Positions 25,471 through 39,192 of a stretch of 64,000 nucleotides of DNA are shown in pieces. Source of the DNA: Chaunax sp. Z400 (taxonomy: Eukaryota > Chordata > Actinopteri > Lophiiformes > Chaunacidae); assembly GCA_037577475.1 (NCBI GenBank), contig CM075202.1, forward strand, positions 10,247,501 to 10,311,500. Direction: 5' to 3'. The first letter of the stretch is position 1. Each line of letters starts with the position of its first letter. Below the pieces are notes generated by a model. It saw nothing but the letters and a program-made list of their open reading frames with translations, made no database searches and was not told the DNA's origin. The translations under genes and the position numbers were made by a program.

Positions 25471-26249
25471 AAACACACGATGCCAACGCTTAATGAGAAT
25501 CATTTACATGTCAGGATGGTACTCCCAGGGGTGGGGGAGGGGCCACAGTGTTGAGAATTGTGTCACTCACTGGTTCACAGGTTCTCATAATCGGTCTTTT
25601 CTCTCACATAGACACACACTCATATACATCTATACATGCACACACACACATTTCAAAGTCTACATAAATTCCGCAGAGAGTCCAAACTTTTTCCAACAGT
25701 TTGAACCCGATAAAAAATGGGTATAAATCACTTGTTTATGTCTGCAATCGCTTTTTAAACTGTTACTGTACAACATGTGCCCCCTTCATGACACTACTTC
25801 ACTGATGACAATGACTTCCTGTCTCTCTCCTGGGTCAAATTTAGAGCTACGAAGGCAGGAGTCTGCGCCTTTTTTTTCCTCTTTTCTTTTTGGACAAGAC
25901 TGGATCCGCAGACCGCCAATAGGCCAATCCGTGACATCATCATTACCCGACTGCTAGCCTAACGCATCGTTCTGTCAGCTAAAATTAAAGAAACGGATGC
26001 TGGTGCAACTTCAAGGGCACTACCGACGGGAAGCAGACCCCCGTTAAAAGGCATGGCAAGGAAAATACAACCAAAACCTCTCCTCTGTGTGTGTTTTTTT
26101 TTTTTTTTTTTGGAAGAGTGGTTACAAGAACAGAGAGCGCGTTATTCCTCTTTTTACCGCGCTTCTTTTTAGCCACTCTCGCCCCTCTCTAGCACTCTGA
26201 GTGATAATAGAAAAAAACTGTACAGCTATCATTTGTTTCATCCTGACAA

Positions 26250-26257
26250 TATTTACA
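26250..26257 (-). promoter_or_regulatory. prox1: Pumilio response element
   Basis: Third TGTAAATA word on the minus strand within the inferred 3' UTR. Confidence 0.35.
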
Positions 26258-27591
26258 GTAGTGACAATATTTCATACTCTGAAAACATATTCCAAGTTTA
26301 TTTTTCTGATCTCAAGAGGACAGCCATTCAGCACAATACAAAAGAAGTAAAGAAACTAAAAGGAAAAATGGTCACAAAACCGGCAAAAAAACCCCAACAA
26401 CCTACAACTACTGCTCCTAATCTACCAATAACTCACTTATTCAGAATACAGATTTAAACAAAGCTGTCACTAAAAATACCCTCCAATTTCTTTTATGAAA
26501 CAGTTTCTAACAGTGCCATCCAAAGAACCTCCACTACTGTATATATTTTCCCCATAGATTTATCTTTTACAATAGTATAAAAGGCTATATATGTATTTCA
26601 ATAATATCATCCTGAAAATCAAATGACCCAGGAAAAGGAAACCTTGACAAAAATATTCTCAACGCGGTGGTAAGGTCTTGCTTATCCATTATTTTAACAC
26701 ATACAGTCTTCATTATCCTGAATTAATCTTTTTAGGCGCAGGAAATCTTTAACTTTAGGGCGGGGTTGCAGGGAGGGGTGGGGGTGGGGGGGGAGCGATA
26801 ATAATCTGTGCGTCAGATAAAAGTGTCCTTTCCTTTCTCCTTTGTTTGTGGCGCTTTAGAGCCCTTGGCTGGTGCTTTGAGACTTTGAGACATGTAAGGG
26901 CCTAGCCCATCCTTCAGTGAGAAATATGTCCGACTGGCTCTCTCAGGGCTCCAGATCTTAAGAAGAACACTGTCTGGGGAGGAGGGTGGGGGACATAATG
27001 AAGGGAGTAGCTCTCCGTCTTTCTCTGCCTCCTTTTGTCAGGCGCTTTGTCTCGCTTATACAAGTCAGCAGGTTAAGCAACCTGCCTCTTTTGATCTTTT
27101 GTGACACACACACAGACACACTATAAGGTAACGTCGCCAAGGTGAGATCAACGGAGAGCTTGCACGCACTCCAAAGCATTCAACACTAACTCCTTCTTGA
27201 AATTCTTAAAAGCCTGAGAGGGTGGAGATAATCAATAAAACACTAGATATACATATACAACAAATCTGCCATTAGATCTCAGGTAAAAGTGAAAGGAATG
27301 GCATTTAAAGAATTGGTCTTAGTGGCTTCAACAGAATCTCACTTTGGGTCTTAATAAAAAGCTGCCAGTTTGGGACGGAGGGACAGAGTCGATGGTTTCA
27401 GGTGTGTGTCGCTCCTCGCTCTGTGCCTTTGTCTCTGCTTTTTGTGGTGCTGAGAGCTTCTCCATCTCACCCTGGGGTGAGTGCTCACCTCTGACCTCGT
27501 ATTGTTCGATGAGAGAGGAGCTAGATCACTCAAAGGCAGGTGAACACAGAGGAAAGAAGGTGTGTGTGCATGTCCCTGTATGTGTGTTGTT

Positions 27592-27623
27592 TGTGTGTGT
27601 GTGTGTGTGTGTGGGGGGGGGGG
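27592..27623. repeat. (GT)n-G-run compound tract
   Basis: A GT array ending in a run of about 11 G on the plus strand, inside the inferred 3' UTR. Confidence 0.8.
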
Positions 27624-29029
27624 ACTTCTATTTAAGCCAAATAAATGAGCGCACGTGGTTCATCTTATGTTCACTTCTCTTTGCCATTTTTGAATTATGT
27701 TCCTCTCAATTATCTGGTGATTCTGCAACACTGTACATTAGATTTCTACAGTATTCTGATAAATTCAAGTATCAACTGCTATTGAAATAACTTCATAGTG
27801 TAATTTACACCTTGTATAGGCAGATCACAACAAAGGCCTGGCATATAAACAGGGTGACTTCATCTCACACGTGAACATACAAAAAAAACTTCGCAGTTAA
27901 AATTGTGTATGCTCACCAATCCTGAACAGATAAGTAGACGAATAAGATTTATTTGATAGCTGAACAAATGGCCAGTTAGTAAGAGCATTTTAGTCATCAA
28001 AGCTGGAGTGGCTATAGAACTTAGCCATTTAATACTGCATCAAAAGGCCACACTTCATCTGCATGTTTCTATACTTCTACACTGCTAAATTCATGGTTTC
28101 CTGCCTAACATCTATCCCAGTGTTCTTGCCAGACTGGTCCTGTCTCGGATGGGCGAATAAAACCCAAAATCGAAACACTTTCCAGGCAAAACAAAACAAA
28201 ACAAACAAAACCAAAGTCCACTTCAAGGATCGACAAACAAAACAGGAGTGAGGAGAAGTATGGGAATGGGGGTAAAATATTTCAGAATCTAAAGTCTTGT
28301 GGAAGAATATTGATATCAATAATTTATTTCGGCAATGGCATCAAGGGACAAACAAATCTTGAAGTGCCAATCTTCATCAAGCAGTGATGACAAATAATAT
28401 TAATCATAAACAACAACAATAATAATATTCCAAATAAAAATGTACATCCAATAAACGTAATGCCCTGCTTGCACGGAAAACACACTTCAAAACATAGCAG
28501 AGCTCAGTAGCTATTTGAAACCAGTCCCACAGACTAGTACAGACCAGTACCACCAGTCCACTCTAAGTCTTGTCAATAACCTTACAAGGCCTTGTTTTTA
28601 TGTGCATGTGTGTGACTGTTCTGTTGGGGACATCTTCAGTAGCACAGTCTATTGGTCGCCCACTTTGCAGGGACAGTTCATTAGGATACCCAGTGGATTG
28701 GAAGGACGTCCCTGGATGCCATGAGCAAAGTCTTTAAGGAACCCAGCCTGTTCTTAGTTGTGTAATTGGGAACTTCTTCCACACACTGAGGCCACACTGA
28801 GTTAGTCCTGATCATAAAACAGACCAAAAGGGATGAGGGTTTACATGGTCCAAAAAAAAAAAAAAGAACACCCAACAAAATTTGAGTCCCTTCAGTTCAG
28901 AATCATAGAAAAATGAAACAAATCATAATCATCATGATCATTATCATATAAGAACAACAACACAATATCTAGGTCATTTAGCAACTGCCATAGAGGCTTC
29001 AGATTGGGAATGCTACTTCATAACTTTCA

Positions 29030-29037
29030 TACATTCA
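29030..29037 (-). promoter_or_regulatory. prox1: miR-181 8-mer seed match in prox1 3' UTR
   Basis: The minus strand reads TGAATGTA about 140 bases after the stop codon. It lies well inside the 3' UTR whichever polyadenylation site is used. Confidence 0.5.
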
Positions 29038-29175
29038 AAAATTAAAAAATAAACAGGAAATCAAGAGTAAAGTTGGGGAAAATGAGAGAAAAAACAAAAG
29101 AGAATATCATTTTAAAAGTCTATGAAATCAGAAAAAAATATAAAAAGCACAAAGCGTCGAGCAAGGAGAATAAAT

Positions 29176-29361
29176 TTACTCGTGTAGAAGCTCTTGGAGA
29201 CAGTTGGGGGACTTGAAGACCTCAGGGACCTCACTGTCCAGTTTGCAGATGACCTTGTAGATGGCCTTCTTCCAGGATGGGTCCACGTCTTTTCCGGCCA
29301 CTACGGCGTTGAAGAACTCCCTCAGTGTGATTTCGGCCACCTCGAGGAAGCGATCAGGTAC
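29176..29361 (-). CDS. prox1: prox1 coding exon 5: end of homeo-prospero domain and stop
   Basis: Encodes residues 769-829 and the TAA stop at 29176-29178. The segment starts V-P-D-R-F-L-E-V-A and includes A-G-K-D-V-D-P-S-W-K-K-A-I-Y-K-V and the invariant C-terminus S-P-N-C-L-Q-E-L-L-H-E. This is the prospero half of the fused homeo-prospero domain, a helical unit that packs against the homeodomain and completes the DNA-binding fold. Only a few conservative changes separate it from the mammalian sequence. The acceptor is TGTAAAG|GTACCT on the minus strand, with a poor polypyrimidine tract but no in-frame alternative, and it joins exon 4 in phase 0 (N-D-F-E / V-P-D). Confidence 0.96.
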   Translation of the reverse strand, partial: VPDRFLEVAEITLREFFNAVVAGKDVDPSWKKAIYKVICKLDSEVPEVFKSPNCLQELLHE

Positions 29362-30680
29362 CTTTACAGGCACAGGAAGGAAACGAGTGGTTATCATATA
29401 AAGTATAATATGTGACAGAGCACAGGTTCAGCAGAAATTCTGAATGCTTCTCGGTCAGCACTGACATTTGATGGTGCACATGCATTAATTCAACAAAACA
29501 GAATGTGACTTTTGAGTCTGAAGTTTCTCTACACGTGATTTGTGATTGTTTAATGCTGGTTTTAATCATTTCCTCTGTTTATTCATAAGAAATGGAAAAA
29601 GAAGAAATATGAAAACCCCAGATCTGGCTCTGTGATGATTCCAAATGGATATAAAAGGTTTATATTGTGGCCAAAATTAGATTTTTTTTTTAGCTTCAAG
29701 TTTTTACCTGTCTGTCTGTTATAATCGCCTCAAAGTGAGTCGATGCTTTTGTTTTATGCTGCACAGTTTTATCAATGTTTTGATTGTGTAACTTAAGCTT
29801 CCACTTGTGCAGCATCATTTTTAGTTTCCTTCAGATTTCTGAAACGCTTCTTGAGCAATTCATTATTAAACTTATTTTCTTTATTTTAATGTACTCATCC
29901 TTGTGCCTTTGACATCTTATTGAGAAGCCAGACATTTTTATAACCATAATCTTCTGTATTGATGAGTTTCCTGTCCATCCAACCTTTAGAGTGCCCCAAC
30001 TACCAGTCAACTAACACCTTCTATTCTATGCACAAAATGAACTCTCACATCTGGAACTTGAGGGCCTAAAAGAAAACAACACCTTCCCAGCTCTATCATT
30101 TTGCATCAGTGTTTACTTGCTTTATGCTCAAACGCTGTCATCACCTCTCCTATAGTATATGTTCATATTTTCAGAGTGGATGTAAAACCATAAATCTCCT
30201 ATCTTTTGAGCCTCTAATTCCTTAAAAGCCAATTCAGGCATCAGCCTGAGAACTTCTTGTGAATTCTCAGGTTTCTCACACCTCCCATTACCCTACCCAC
30301 AATGCGGTGAGCGTGACATCTTTATGAGTCCCCCTGTAAATTTGTGACCAAACAAGAGAGCGGAGCCGAGTGAAGAGTTGCAGAGTGGTCCTGGCGAAAG
30401 AGGAAGTACTAAATGCTTTGGGAACAGGGAGACACGCTGCCTCTTTAGTGTCCCTGACAGCAGCGCTCACCGACACCATGGAGATGATTAGTCTGGCAAA
30501 GATCTGTGACACCTTCCCCCAAGCCAACACTATGTCAAACTCACACACACTCTCTCTCTCACACACAACACACAGACACACACACTCATGCAGGCGTGAG
30601 CACACACATCACTGCACACACCTCCTTGTGCCAAGGAGATGACAGATCCTGTACTGTTACAGAGCTGTACATAATGCTCG

Positions 30681-30795
<115 letters not shown>

Positions 30796-30906
30796 GTACC
30801 CTGGTGTATTTGGCTGAGTCTCTTTCCTCGACTCAAAGCTCCAGGGCGACGCAGCCTTCAGGGGTCACCTGCTTGGATAATGCTGACTATCTCCCTGCCC
30901 GCCACC

Positions 30907-30910
<4 letters not shown>

Positions 30911-31001
<91 letters not shown>
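30911..31001. repeat. (CA)n microsatellite, about 91 bp
   Basis: Perfect CA array only 115 bases from the preceding array and in the same orientation. Confidence 0.95.
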
Positions 31002-31003
<2 letters not shown>

Positions 31004-31181
31004 ATACAGCAGCTTGTCCAAATGCCTGACAGTGCGCACACTGCTCCGCTCCTCCAGTGTCCTGCAGATACTCATCAGGAGTGTCAGGACACAGCAAGGT
31101 TAGTGGCCACTGGAACATACACACATATACACAAACAGACGGACATACACATACAGTGAAACACACAGGCATGACTCTCCT

Positions 31182-31189
31182 CACACACA

Positions 31190-31223
<34 letters not shown>
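31182..31223. repeat. (CA)n microsatellite with CG interruption
   Basis: A third CA array within 550 bp, interrupted by CGCG near its left end. Confidence 0.85.
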
Positions 31224-31227
<4 letters not shown>

Positions 31228-34200
31228 GAGACACACGCACACACACGGGACAGCCATCCGCCCCCCTTGAGGTGATGAATGAAGGCTAAGATGCCCGTGT
31301 GTCTGGTGTGTGTGTGAATATCTCTGCACACTGCTCGAAGGAAGAGGTGAGTTGTGAATAAAGAGGTTGTGTATTTGGCAGAGAGAGAAAGCACACAAAC
31401 TAACCCAATTCCCCAAATACTGAATTCCCCTCTGGTGCCATGAAGTTGGATATAATTCATTGTTTGTACTCCTGCTACTACTGCTACAATGACCCCGGTG
31501 TGAGGGAAACTTTGTGTGTATGCATTGTTAAGAGTCTGTGTGGGCATGCGCACCTTTTTCCCAAAAGACCTCGCTAACGGGCCGGCGCACCGCTCGAGCC
31601 GTTAGACGCAGGGAGTGCCGCATTACTAAGAATATTCCTGCATGGAATTTCTCCTGACGTTTTGACTATAAAAGGACAGCAAAACGCTGACTGCAAGGAG
31701 AAAGCAATGTCAAGGAGAAAAGGGTATTGGTATTTCAGATCCTCTTGACTGAGAGAGCGAGAGAGTGCGAACAGGAGGGAGGGAGAGAGAGAGATGGCAA
31801 GAGAAGGAGGGGCTGAGAAGAGTCTAAGGAGAGAGAGTGCAGCGACAGAGCAGAGGGAGTTATTTCTGTCCCGCAAGCCTTTGTTTTGGGAGTGTGTGTG
31901 TGAGTTGTGCATGTAAGCAAACTGCCTCCTGACCAGCAGTGAGCCTTAACTGTTTGCAGCCCCTCCCTTGTCCCACTAACTCCCCCCCAAACTCCCCCCC
32001 TCTTCATCTCTCTCTCTAGGGTCAGCTGTTGGGCCTTTGTTCCAGAGGCATTGTGGGGGATTATCCAGTGTGGCCGTTCATTCGTTCGGCTGTCCAGTAA
32101 ATGGGGCCAATCGCGTGGCTCACAATCCTTCATACATATTTCATAGGGCTTTTTAACAACTTCTCAGCAGAGTCCAAAATTAAAGGACAGATGTACAAAA
32201 AGGGGAGGAGAAAGGAAGGGAGGGAGAGGAGCGGGATAAAAACAGTATAGTGCAATGGATGGATGGTTGTGTGCACGTGGTATGATGCCTGGAAAAGGCA
32301 AACAAGGTGACTGAGAGAGCGTCCACACGTATGCTGACTAAATTTGCCTTTGGTCCACAATACGCTGGTGTTTGTGTCACCTGAAAAGACCTTCTCAAAA
32401 AGCTGCGTTCATGTTCATTTTGCGAGACAACTTAACGACAATGTCTCATGACATTGAGATTTGATCAGAGATAGAACCTCTTCATGTGTCCCACACACAT
32501 TCTGTCGATAAAACTACCCGCTTCTGAAAAAGAAAGGGGTTTGTCATTAGAGAAGGAGAGGATGGAAGTGTATGTGTGGTGGGGGGTCCAAAAAAAAACA
32601 AAAGCTTTCCTGAAAAGTGATATTATGGTTGCTCTACCCCCTGTGTAACACAATACGAAAGAGGGAAAAGGGAGAAAAGAATCAGCGAAAAGAGAAAAAA
32701 GCTGGCCTCTAATACACACAAATGCACACTAACCTTTCCGTTGTGCTTTGTGTCGGTAAATAGAGAGAGAGAAAGGAAGAAAGGAAGACAGAGAGAGAGA
32801 AGAAAGAAAGAAAGGAAGAAAGACCTCTCTGACAAGAGGAAGCGATGAGGCAGTTAATCACTCTCATTCACTGACTCCCCCTTCTCCCCCATTCTCTCCA
32901 CCTCTCTCCATCTCCCTCTCTCCTGACAGGTTGCTTTGAGACAGAAGGATAAGCTCTTTTTCAGAGAGAGGGAATCGGATTTCCTGCTTTTTGATGAGAT
33001 AATAAAATATGACTGAGGACAATAGGAGCCTGTGGATGGCTTGCTGGGAGCTATTCGCTCCAGCAGTGGCCGTTGTCTTAAGACTGCTTAGACAAACGTT
33101 TAAAAAGGCAGCCAGAGGCCTCAAATAAAGGCTACTGTTACGCACACTTTGTGCAAGTGCATGTGTGTGTTTGTGTCTTTGCTTGTGTTTCAGTAAAGCC
33201 TGAGAAATCTCTTCTCTCTCTGTGACTCAGGGTTGGCTGTTTGCTTGGCCAACGTGTTTCTCCCCCTTGCTTTTGGGAACTGTCAGGAGATGTATTGCAC
33301 CTTCTATTTGCACAGCGTTGGACAAACAAGACGAGACCCTGGAAGATAAGGCTGTGCGTGTGTGTGTGTGTGCTGCTGAGCTGTAGCCTTGAAGGATAAA
33401 ATGCAGGGACACAACAGAAGCCCCTGCTGCCAGCCAGGTTAATTCCTAACCCCAGCTCAGCCTGGGAATACCAACGCTTCCCATGCTTTCCGCTCATTGT
33501 ATTTTTTTTTTTTTTTGTCCCTGTAAGAAAGGGAATTTATAGATTTTGTAATTCATTGAAAGCCATGTTTTTACATGTTTCTTAAATAGAATAGAGTCAC
33601 TTCTGTTGACAAGGGAACATACATTTAAAAACAACGGTTGATAGGGAAGTTGAGGACGCCTGTGACATTTACGTGAGTCAAGCCAGAGCTTTCCGAACAT
33701 CGAACAGGCACTTAGACATAGGCCCCTGTGCCTCACATATCTGCTCTGATCAATAACTACAAAGGCCTTGATAAGCCCTTTGCCCACACTGTCACTTTAG
33801 GCAAACACAACCCATGTCCCCTTTCTTCCTACCCCTCACTGCACTTGTCCCTAACCCCCTCTCACACTGATAAGACCGTTCCATGGCTGAAGAGTCCAAC
33901 CAACAAGAGAGGAAAAAGTATGGGCAGAGCTTCGGGCTTCATTTTCTTCATTTTCCTCAATGCTCCACTTAACCCGATTTCCCCTGATTGCGTTTTTCTC
34001 TGTGCTTGCTCCACTACTGGGACGGGAAACAGGCCTCAAAGCTGAGCAAACACCAGCCACTCTCAGTCCACTGATAGCCTTGAGAACATGGATCCTTGAG
34101 GGGCTGTTGTGTATACATATATGTGTGTCTTGCCGTCTGGTGTGTGCACTTATGTGAGCATGATCTCTAGCGTCACATGGGCTCTTCTCAAGGTGCGCCT

Positions 34201-34980
34201 CTGCCAGGGAGTCAAGGACAGGACAGGGTCAAAGACACTGAAGTCGCTCTCCTATCCCATCTTCCTGGCTCCTCCCTGCACCTTTTCTTGCATCAACCCC
34301 CACCCCAACACACACACACACACGCACACACAGGCTCAGAATTCATATCATATCAGGGCCTCTTAGACATGTTTTTCCTCCCCTCTTGCCATCCCCTCTC
34401 TTTCCGTTGCTTCGGTGAAATTGGAGGTTGTGGCCAGGGTGCTAGCTTTATATCAAGCCAAACAACAGAAGCACACAACAGACAAGAAAATAATCTATAC
34501 TCAAGCCAGTTCAAGCCCTTAGCTACTTAAAAATTCATCATCTGATCTCGTATGGCGGACACAGGCTGAGAGAAAGCAATGTAAACGAAGGGAGGTCACA
34601 GAGTGCTGTAACAGGGCCTCTGTAGGTCAGGAAGTCAACCCGGCTCACAGAGGCTGACAGAGCAGGAGGCAGAAGGGAAAGAAAGGAGGAAGGGAGTCTG
34701 GAAGATAGGAACAGGACATCTGGAGAGGAGGAGAACAGAGGGAGGGAGGGAGGGAGAAGAAGAATAGAAGGGTAGGAGGAAGGAGGGTGTGGGTGGGCGG
34801 GCTAACAATAAAGGATGGAGAGCAAGGAGCTGTAGCAAAAGAGGGAGGATGGATGGATGGATTGGAGGAGAAAGGAAGGAAGGGCAAGTCATAGAACAAG
34901 ATGGCAGGAGAAGAAGGAAGAATAATGAACTGCAGATTTGATTGAGGGAGGGAGACTTTGGAGTCAGCGAGGGAAATGGG

Positions 34981-34982
<2 letters not shown>

Positions 34983-35078
<96 letters not shown>

Positions 35079-35095
35079 GTGTGTGTGTGTGTGTG
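34983..35095. repeat. (GT)n microsatellite, about 113 bp
   Basis: GT array with two CG interruptions, opposite in orientation to the CA arrays nearby. In the transcript it reads as (CA)n. Confidence 0.95.
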
Positions 35096-35409
35096 AACAG
35101 GGGGTTGTTTTGACACATCTGCAGCTCTGATGCACACGCTGGTCATTTTGGCATGAGTCCCTTTGCCACGCTTCATTAGTCTCTCACACACACACAAACA
35201 CACGGAGGGAGACCAAAATGGTCCAGAAATAATGACATAATCAGCAGCTGTGCCACAGAGCAGGCTGCCCCTCACAAGGTGACCAGGGACAGAAGGAGGG
35301 AGGAGCGGGGAGAAGAAGGGAGGAGGCGGAAGAGTTGGAGGGGGGAGTACTTGTGTAAAAGCAGGGAGGAGGGAGAGTCAAGTGTTGGATGAGCGCAGTG
35401 AGAGGATAT

Positions 35410-35443
<34 letters not shown>
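35410..35443. repeat. (GT)n microsatellite
   Basis: About 17 perfect GT units. Confidence 0.9.
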
Positions 35444-35445
<2 letters not shown>

Positions 35446-35599
35446 CAGGTGAGAAGGGGAGAGAGGGATCATGTAGTTCTTTATGTTTAAGTGATTCCTG
35501 GCCACCCCTGGTGCCCCAGGCTCTACACACAGCTCTGGTCATTTAATCAGTGCACCGAATAAAGTGGCTTATTCTCACATATGCACGAACACATATGAG

Positions 35600-35823
<224 letters not shown>

Positions 35824-38084
35824 GCGGTGAAGAAAAGACCTGTCAGGCTACGTCAAACGGGGGCCCTCAATAGCCCCCGGCTATTCACTGAGAAACAGAT
35901 GATCCTGCTCACTATTCTTTTCTTTGCCTAACTCCTCTCTCCAGGAGAACTAAAAATCCCAGTCTAGTTGGGAATAATGCTGACATCACAGCAGTAATAT
36001 CGGAAGATTTGTTCAAATTTAAACAGCTCTTGTGGAAACAGGATCCGACACACATGGTGCGACAAACTCACTCGTGTTGTAGAGTTTCTCTTTAGAGGTT
36101 GGATCAACCCTGAAAGCACATTTTTCTTACTTATGTCTACTACTGTCTTGACTTTCAGATGATGTTGGCATTATTTGCCCTGGTTTGGTCCTGTCAACAA
36201 GTTTTATCAGTATTCTTTCTTTGACAAAAAGTAGTTTCAATGAAAACTGCTGGCAGGAATGCTATTTCTGAAAAGATGCTGCTGCTGCTTAATTTCCTAA
36301 TATTGTGAGCACGACACATGGATAGACACTTAGGTCCATTGCATTGGTTGGTGGAAATGTCAGAAACGGATGTCCCCAAACTTTGGTGAATAAAAGTGAA
36401 AGAAATTGGCTGTGTTAAAAGTTTCATGATTCAGTAAAATGGTGACATGTTTGAGAATGTGACTCTTTCATTGAACCGTACGTCTCTATGTATGATCATC
36501 TATCAGTGATTCAATTGATAAATTGCGAGCGCACACCATGAGACGGATCCTCTCCTCAGCTCGTGTTACTGATACCAAGTCTGTAGAAAACGGAAGGTGG
36601 TGTGTCTACTTATGGGAAAGGCACACACATAAACACAAACATCGTAAATTGGCCTGATTTATGTACACGCCGCCTTAGTCACTGGTATGTTTTAATTTAC
36701 AAGGCCATCATCTGCAACATACCTTCGTATTTATCTTCTGTTTTACATGTGGTTTACATGTGGGTATAAAAAGACAGCAAGTGCTGCACTAATCATTTCC
36801 TTGCTGTATATGATGCTGTGCAGCTGAAATGTGCACCCATGATAAAAAACACATCTAGGGAGTTTCTTCTTCTTCAACCTTTCCTCAATGGGAACAATAG
36901 AGATTAGAGGAATGACAGTATAGATACTGTAGATATGAGGAGTAGAAACTTGTTGGGTGAGGGGTGTGAATGTGATTGACATAAACCCGCAGGCAAATTG
37001 TATTGGTTGTATTTCTAGCAGCTCTGAACGTAAATCTTTACGGCCAGCTTTTCATCTCTCCTCTATCTTCTGTCTCTTTTCGTGTTAAATCGCTCTTCAA
37101 AGAGGGCCCTAGAGCCTTTTCCTGAAAACACACAAACCTGTGTGCACTTGTGTGTCTTTAGCTACATATATGTTTATACGTGTGCATCTGTGCCTTTGCC
37201 TGTGCATCCAGTGCAGTGGCCGTGACCTTTTCACCCCAAATTCCCTGAGGTCGAACCCCGGTCAAAGAAACACCCCCCCCCCACCTAACACACACAGATA
37301 AACACACCATGCCTTACGTGGTGAGAAAACCAAAAGACAACAAGAATGAAGGAGTGCAAAACAGGCGGAGGAGGAGAAAACAGACATTAGCCTCTCCGGG
37401 TGGAGAACAAATGGAACCCCGAGAGGTACGTGAAGAGGAGGAACGAGGGAGTGAGGGGGGAAGGAGAGGTGAAGCACACAATGCTATGGGGCACGGCGGT
37501 TGGACAGACAGCATCTGCTCACAGCTCTCTGTGGCTCTGGTAATGGATGGAGAGATGGGGAGACAGAGTGAGTGGGACGGAGACAGGAGAGAAAGCAGGA
37601 GGTAAAGCTGGGAAGAAAAAGATGGAGGGATTGAGGATAATACAGGGAGAAGGCAGAGGCCGCGTGCACGGAGGAAGTCAAACTTTCTGTCGCTATTTGG
37701 CAACTTTCTGGCCAATAAGAGTGAGTCTGTTTTTCAGTTCAAATAGAGGGATGACAGACGGATGGACAGACAAAAGAGGAAAAGGGACAAAAGGAGTAAG
37801 ACATGTTCCTAATAGGAGAAAGAACAGCTGATATGGGAGGACACAATACCAGCGTGCTTGTGTGTGTGTGTGTGTGTGCAGATGAAGGCTTCTAACCCTG
37901 TTTGCTGGGGCCTCCCTCTCACACAAACATCATAGGGACTTACTCTTTAAAAGTCTAGGTGTGTGTATGTGTGAGTGTGTCCTCTGTGGGAGGAGTGGTC
38001 ACTGACAGAGGAAACTTGGCCTGTTCTGTCTTATGGAAATCTGAGAGTTTCCCAGAGCCATCATAAAACTGCCTCTTTATCAGA

Positions 38085-38116
<32 letters not shown>

Positions 38117-38399
38117 CTAACCCATTACCAGGTCACACACATTCCTGTCTTATGAAAGATGATGTGTGTTGTCATTGGGGGTTCAAAGACACACAGAGGG
38201 GCTTCGCAAAAGAAAAGGACACTAAGCGAGAATTTTCACTTGAGTTCTCACATGAAAGTGCTGCTCGCTCAAAGTCAAGGCTTTGGAAGGCCGGGTGTGT
38301 TTTCGGAAGACTTTGATGGTGATGGACGGAGCGAATGAGAAGCGGAGAAGAAAGAGAAGAAGAGAGGGGATCTGAAGGGGGGCTGAGAAAAGAGGAAAG

Positions 38400-38505
38400 T
38401 AGAGCTGGGGTCTAGGTAATTAACGGCAAGCTCTTTAATTACCGCTGGTGTTCATTGTGCCAGAAGGAATGTGACAATTATGCCATTAAAACTTCCTAAT
38501 GGGGG
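38400..38505. promoter_or_regulatory. Candidate intronic enhancer with palindromic TAATTA sites
   Basis: GGTAATTAA at 38415-38423 and its exact reverse complement TTAATTACC at 38435-38443 form a 9-bp inverted repeat with an 11-bp spacer, giving two Q50-type homeodomain sites. A SOX-like CATTGT lies at 38454-38459, followed by ACAATTATGCCATTAAAAC (38474-38492). The block is unique-looking between purine-rich tracts. Its function is inferred. Confidence 0.4.
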
Positions 38506-38894
38506 GAAATAGCGAGGGAGAGGACAGAGGGGGAAAAAAACGGAAGACATGCAAAAGAGGAGGATGAAAGAATGAAAGGAGAGAGGCAACAGAAGGAAGA
38601 GAGAACCACGAAAGGGAGCGAGGGAGGAGGGATATGAAAGGAAAAGGGGAAACAATTGCGACAAAAGAGGAGCTGGGAGGGAGATGGGGACCGTATTAGG
38701 CCAGCACAGTGACAGAGCAGATTAGCATCAAACAAGAAAGGCCACAGACGTTTGTATGTGTGTGTGTGTGAGTGTGTGTGAGTGTGTGTGTGTGTAATCA
38801 CTGAAACAGAGGACATATTCATTCCAAAGACGCCACCAAGGTGGATGGAACTTTGATGATGCAGAATCTGGCAAAGGAAAAACTCAGTCTGTTA

Positions 38895-38900
38895 GTGTAT

Positions 38901-38976
<76 letters not shown>
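38895..38976. repeat. (TG)n microsatellite
   Basis: Long TG array with interruptions at the left end, terminating in GCGCATGC. Confidence 0.9.
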
Positions 38977-39136
38977 ATGCTGAATCTGCGTAGGCTCCTG
39001 TTTCAAGTGGTGCAGGCAGGTAGGGGAGGAAGAGGAGGAGGAGGTGGAGGAATAAGGGGAGAGATACACAGAAAAGGGCCTTGGGGGCATCCTGATACAC
39101 ATCCAGTACATTTCCATCTCCATGTTGCCTCTGTGA

Positions 39137-39192
39137 CTCACACACACACACACACCACACACCGCACACACACACACACAACACACACACAT
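39137..39192. repeat. Imperfect (CA)n microsatellite
   Basis: CA array interrupted by ACC and GC steps. Confidence 0.8.

Larger units (their letters stand above)
24545..29175 (-). other. prox1: Inferred prox1 3' UTR
   Basis: This stretch directly follows the prox1 stop codon and is AT-rich, with few long open frames and no transposon remnants, as expected for a long 3' UTR. On the minus strand it carries two miR-181 8-mer sites (TGAATGTA at 24613-24620 and 29030-29037) and three Pumilio motifs (TGTAAATA at 25209-25216, 25275-25282 and 26250-26257), plus many A/T-rich instability-like words. A long CA array (25394-25470) lies within it, which reads as UG repeats in the RNA. The left boundary is inferred. 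Confidence 0.5.

Noticed and set aside
29194..29415. Plus-strand open frame opposite prox1 exon 5
   Set aside because: Shadow of the conserved minus-strand coding exon.
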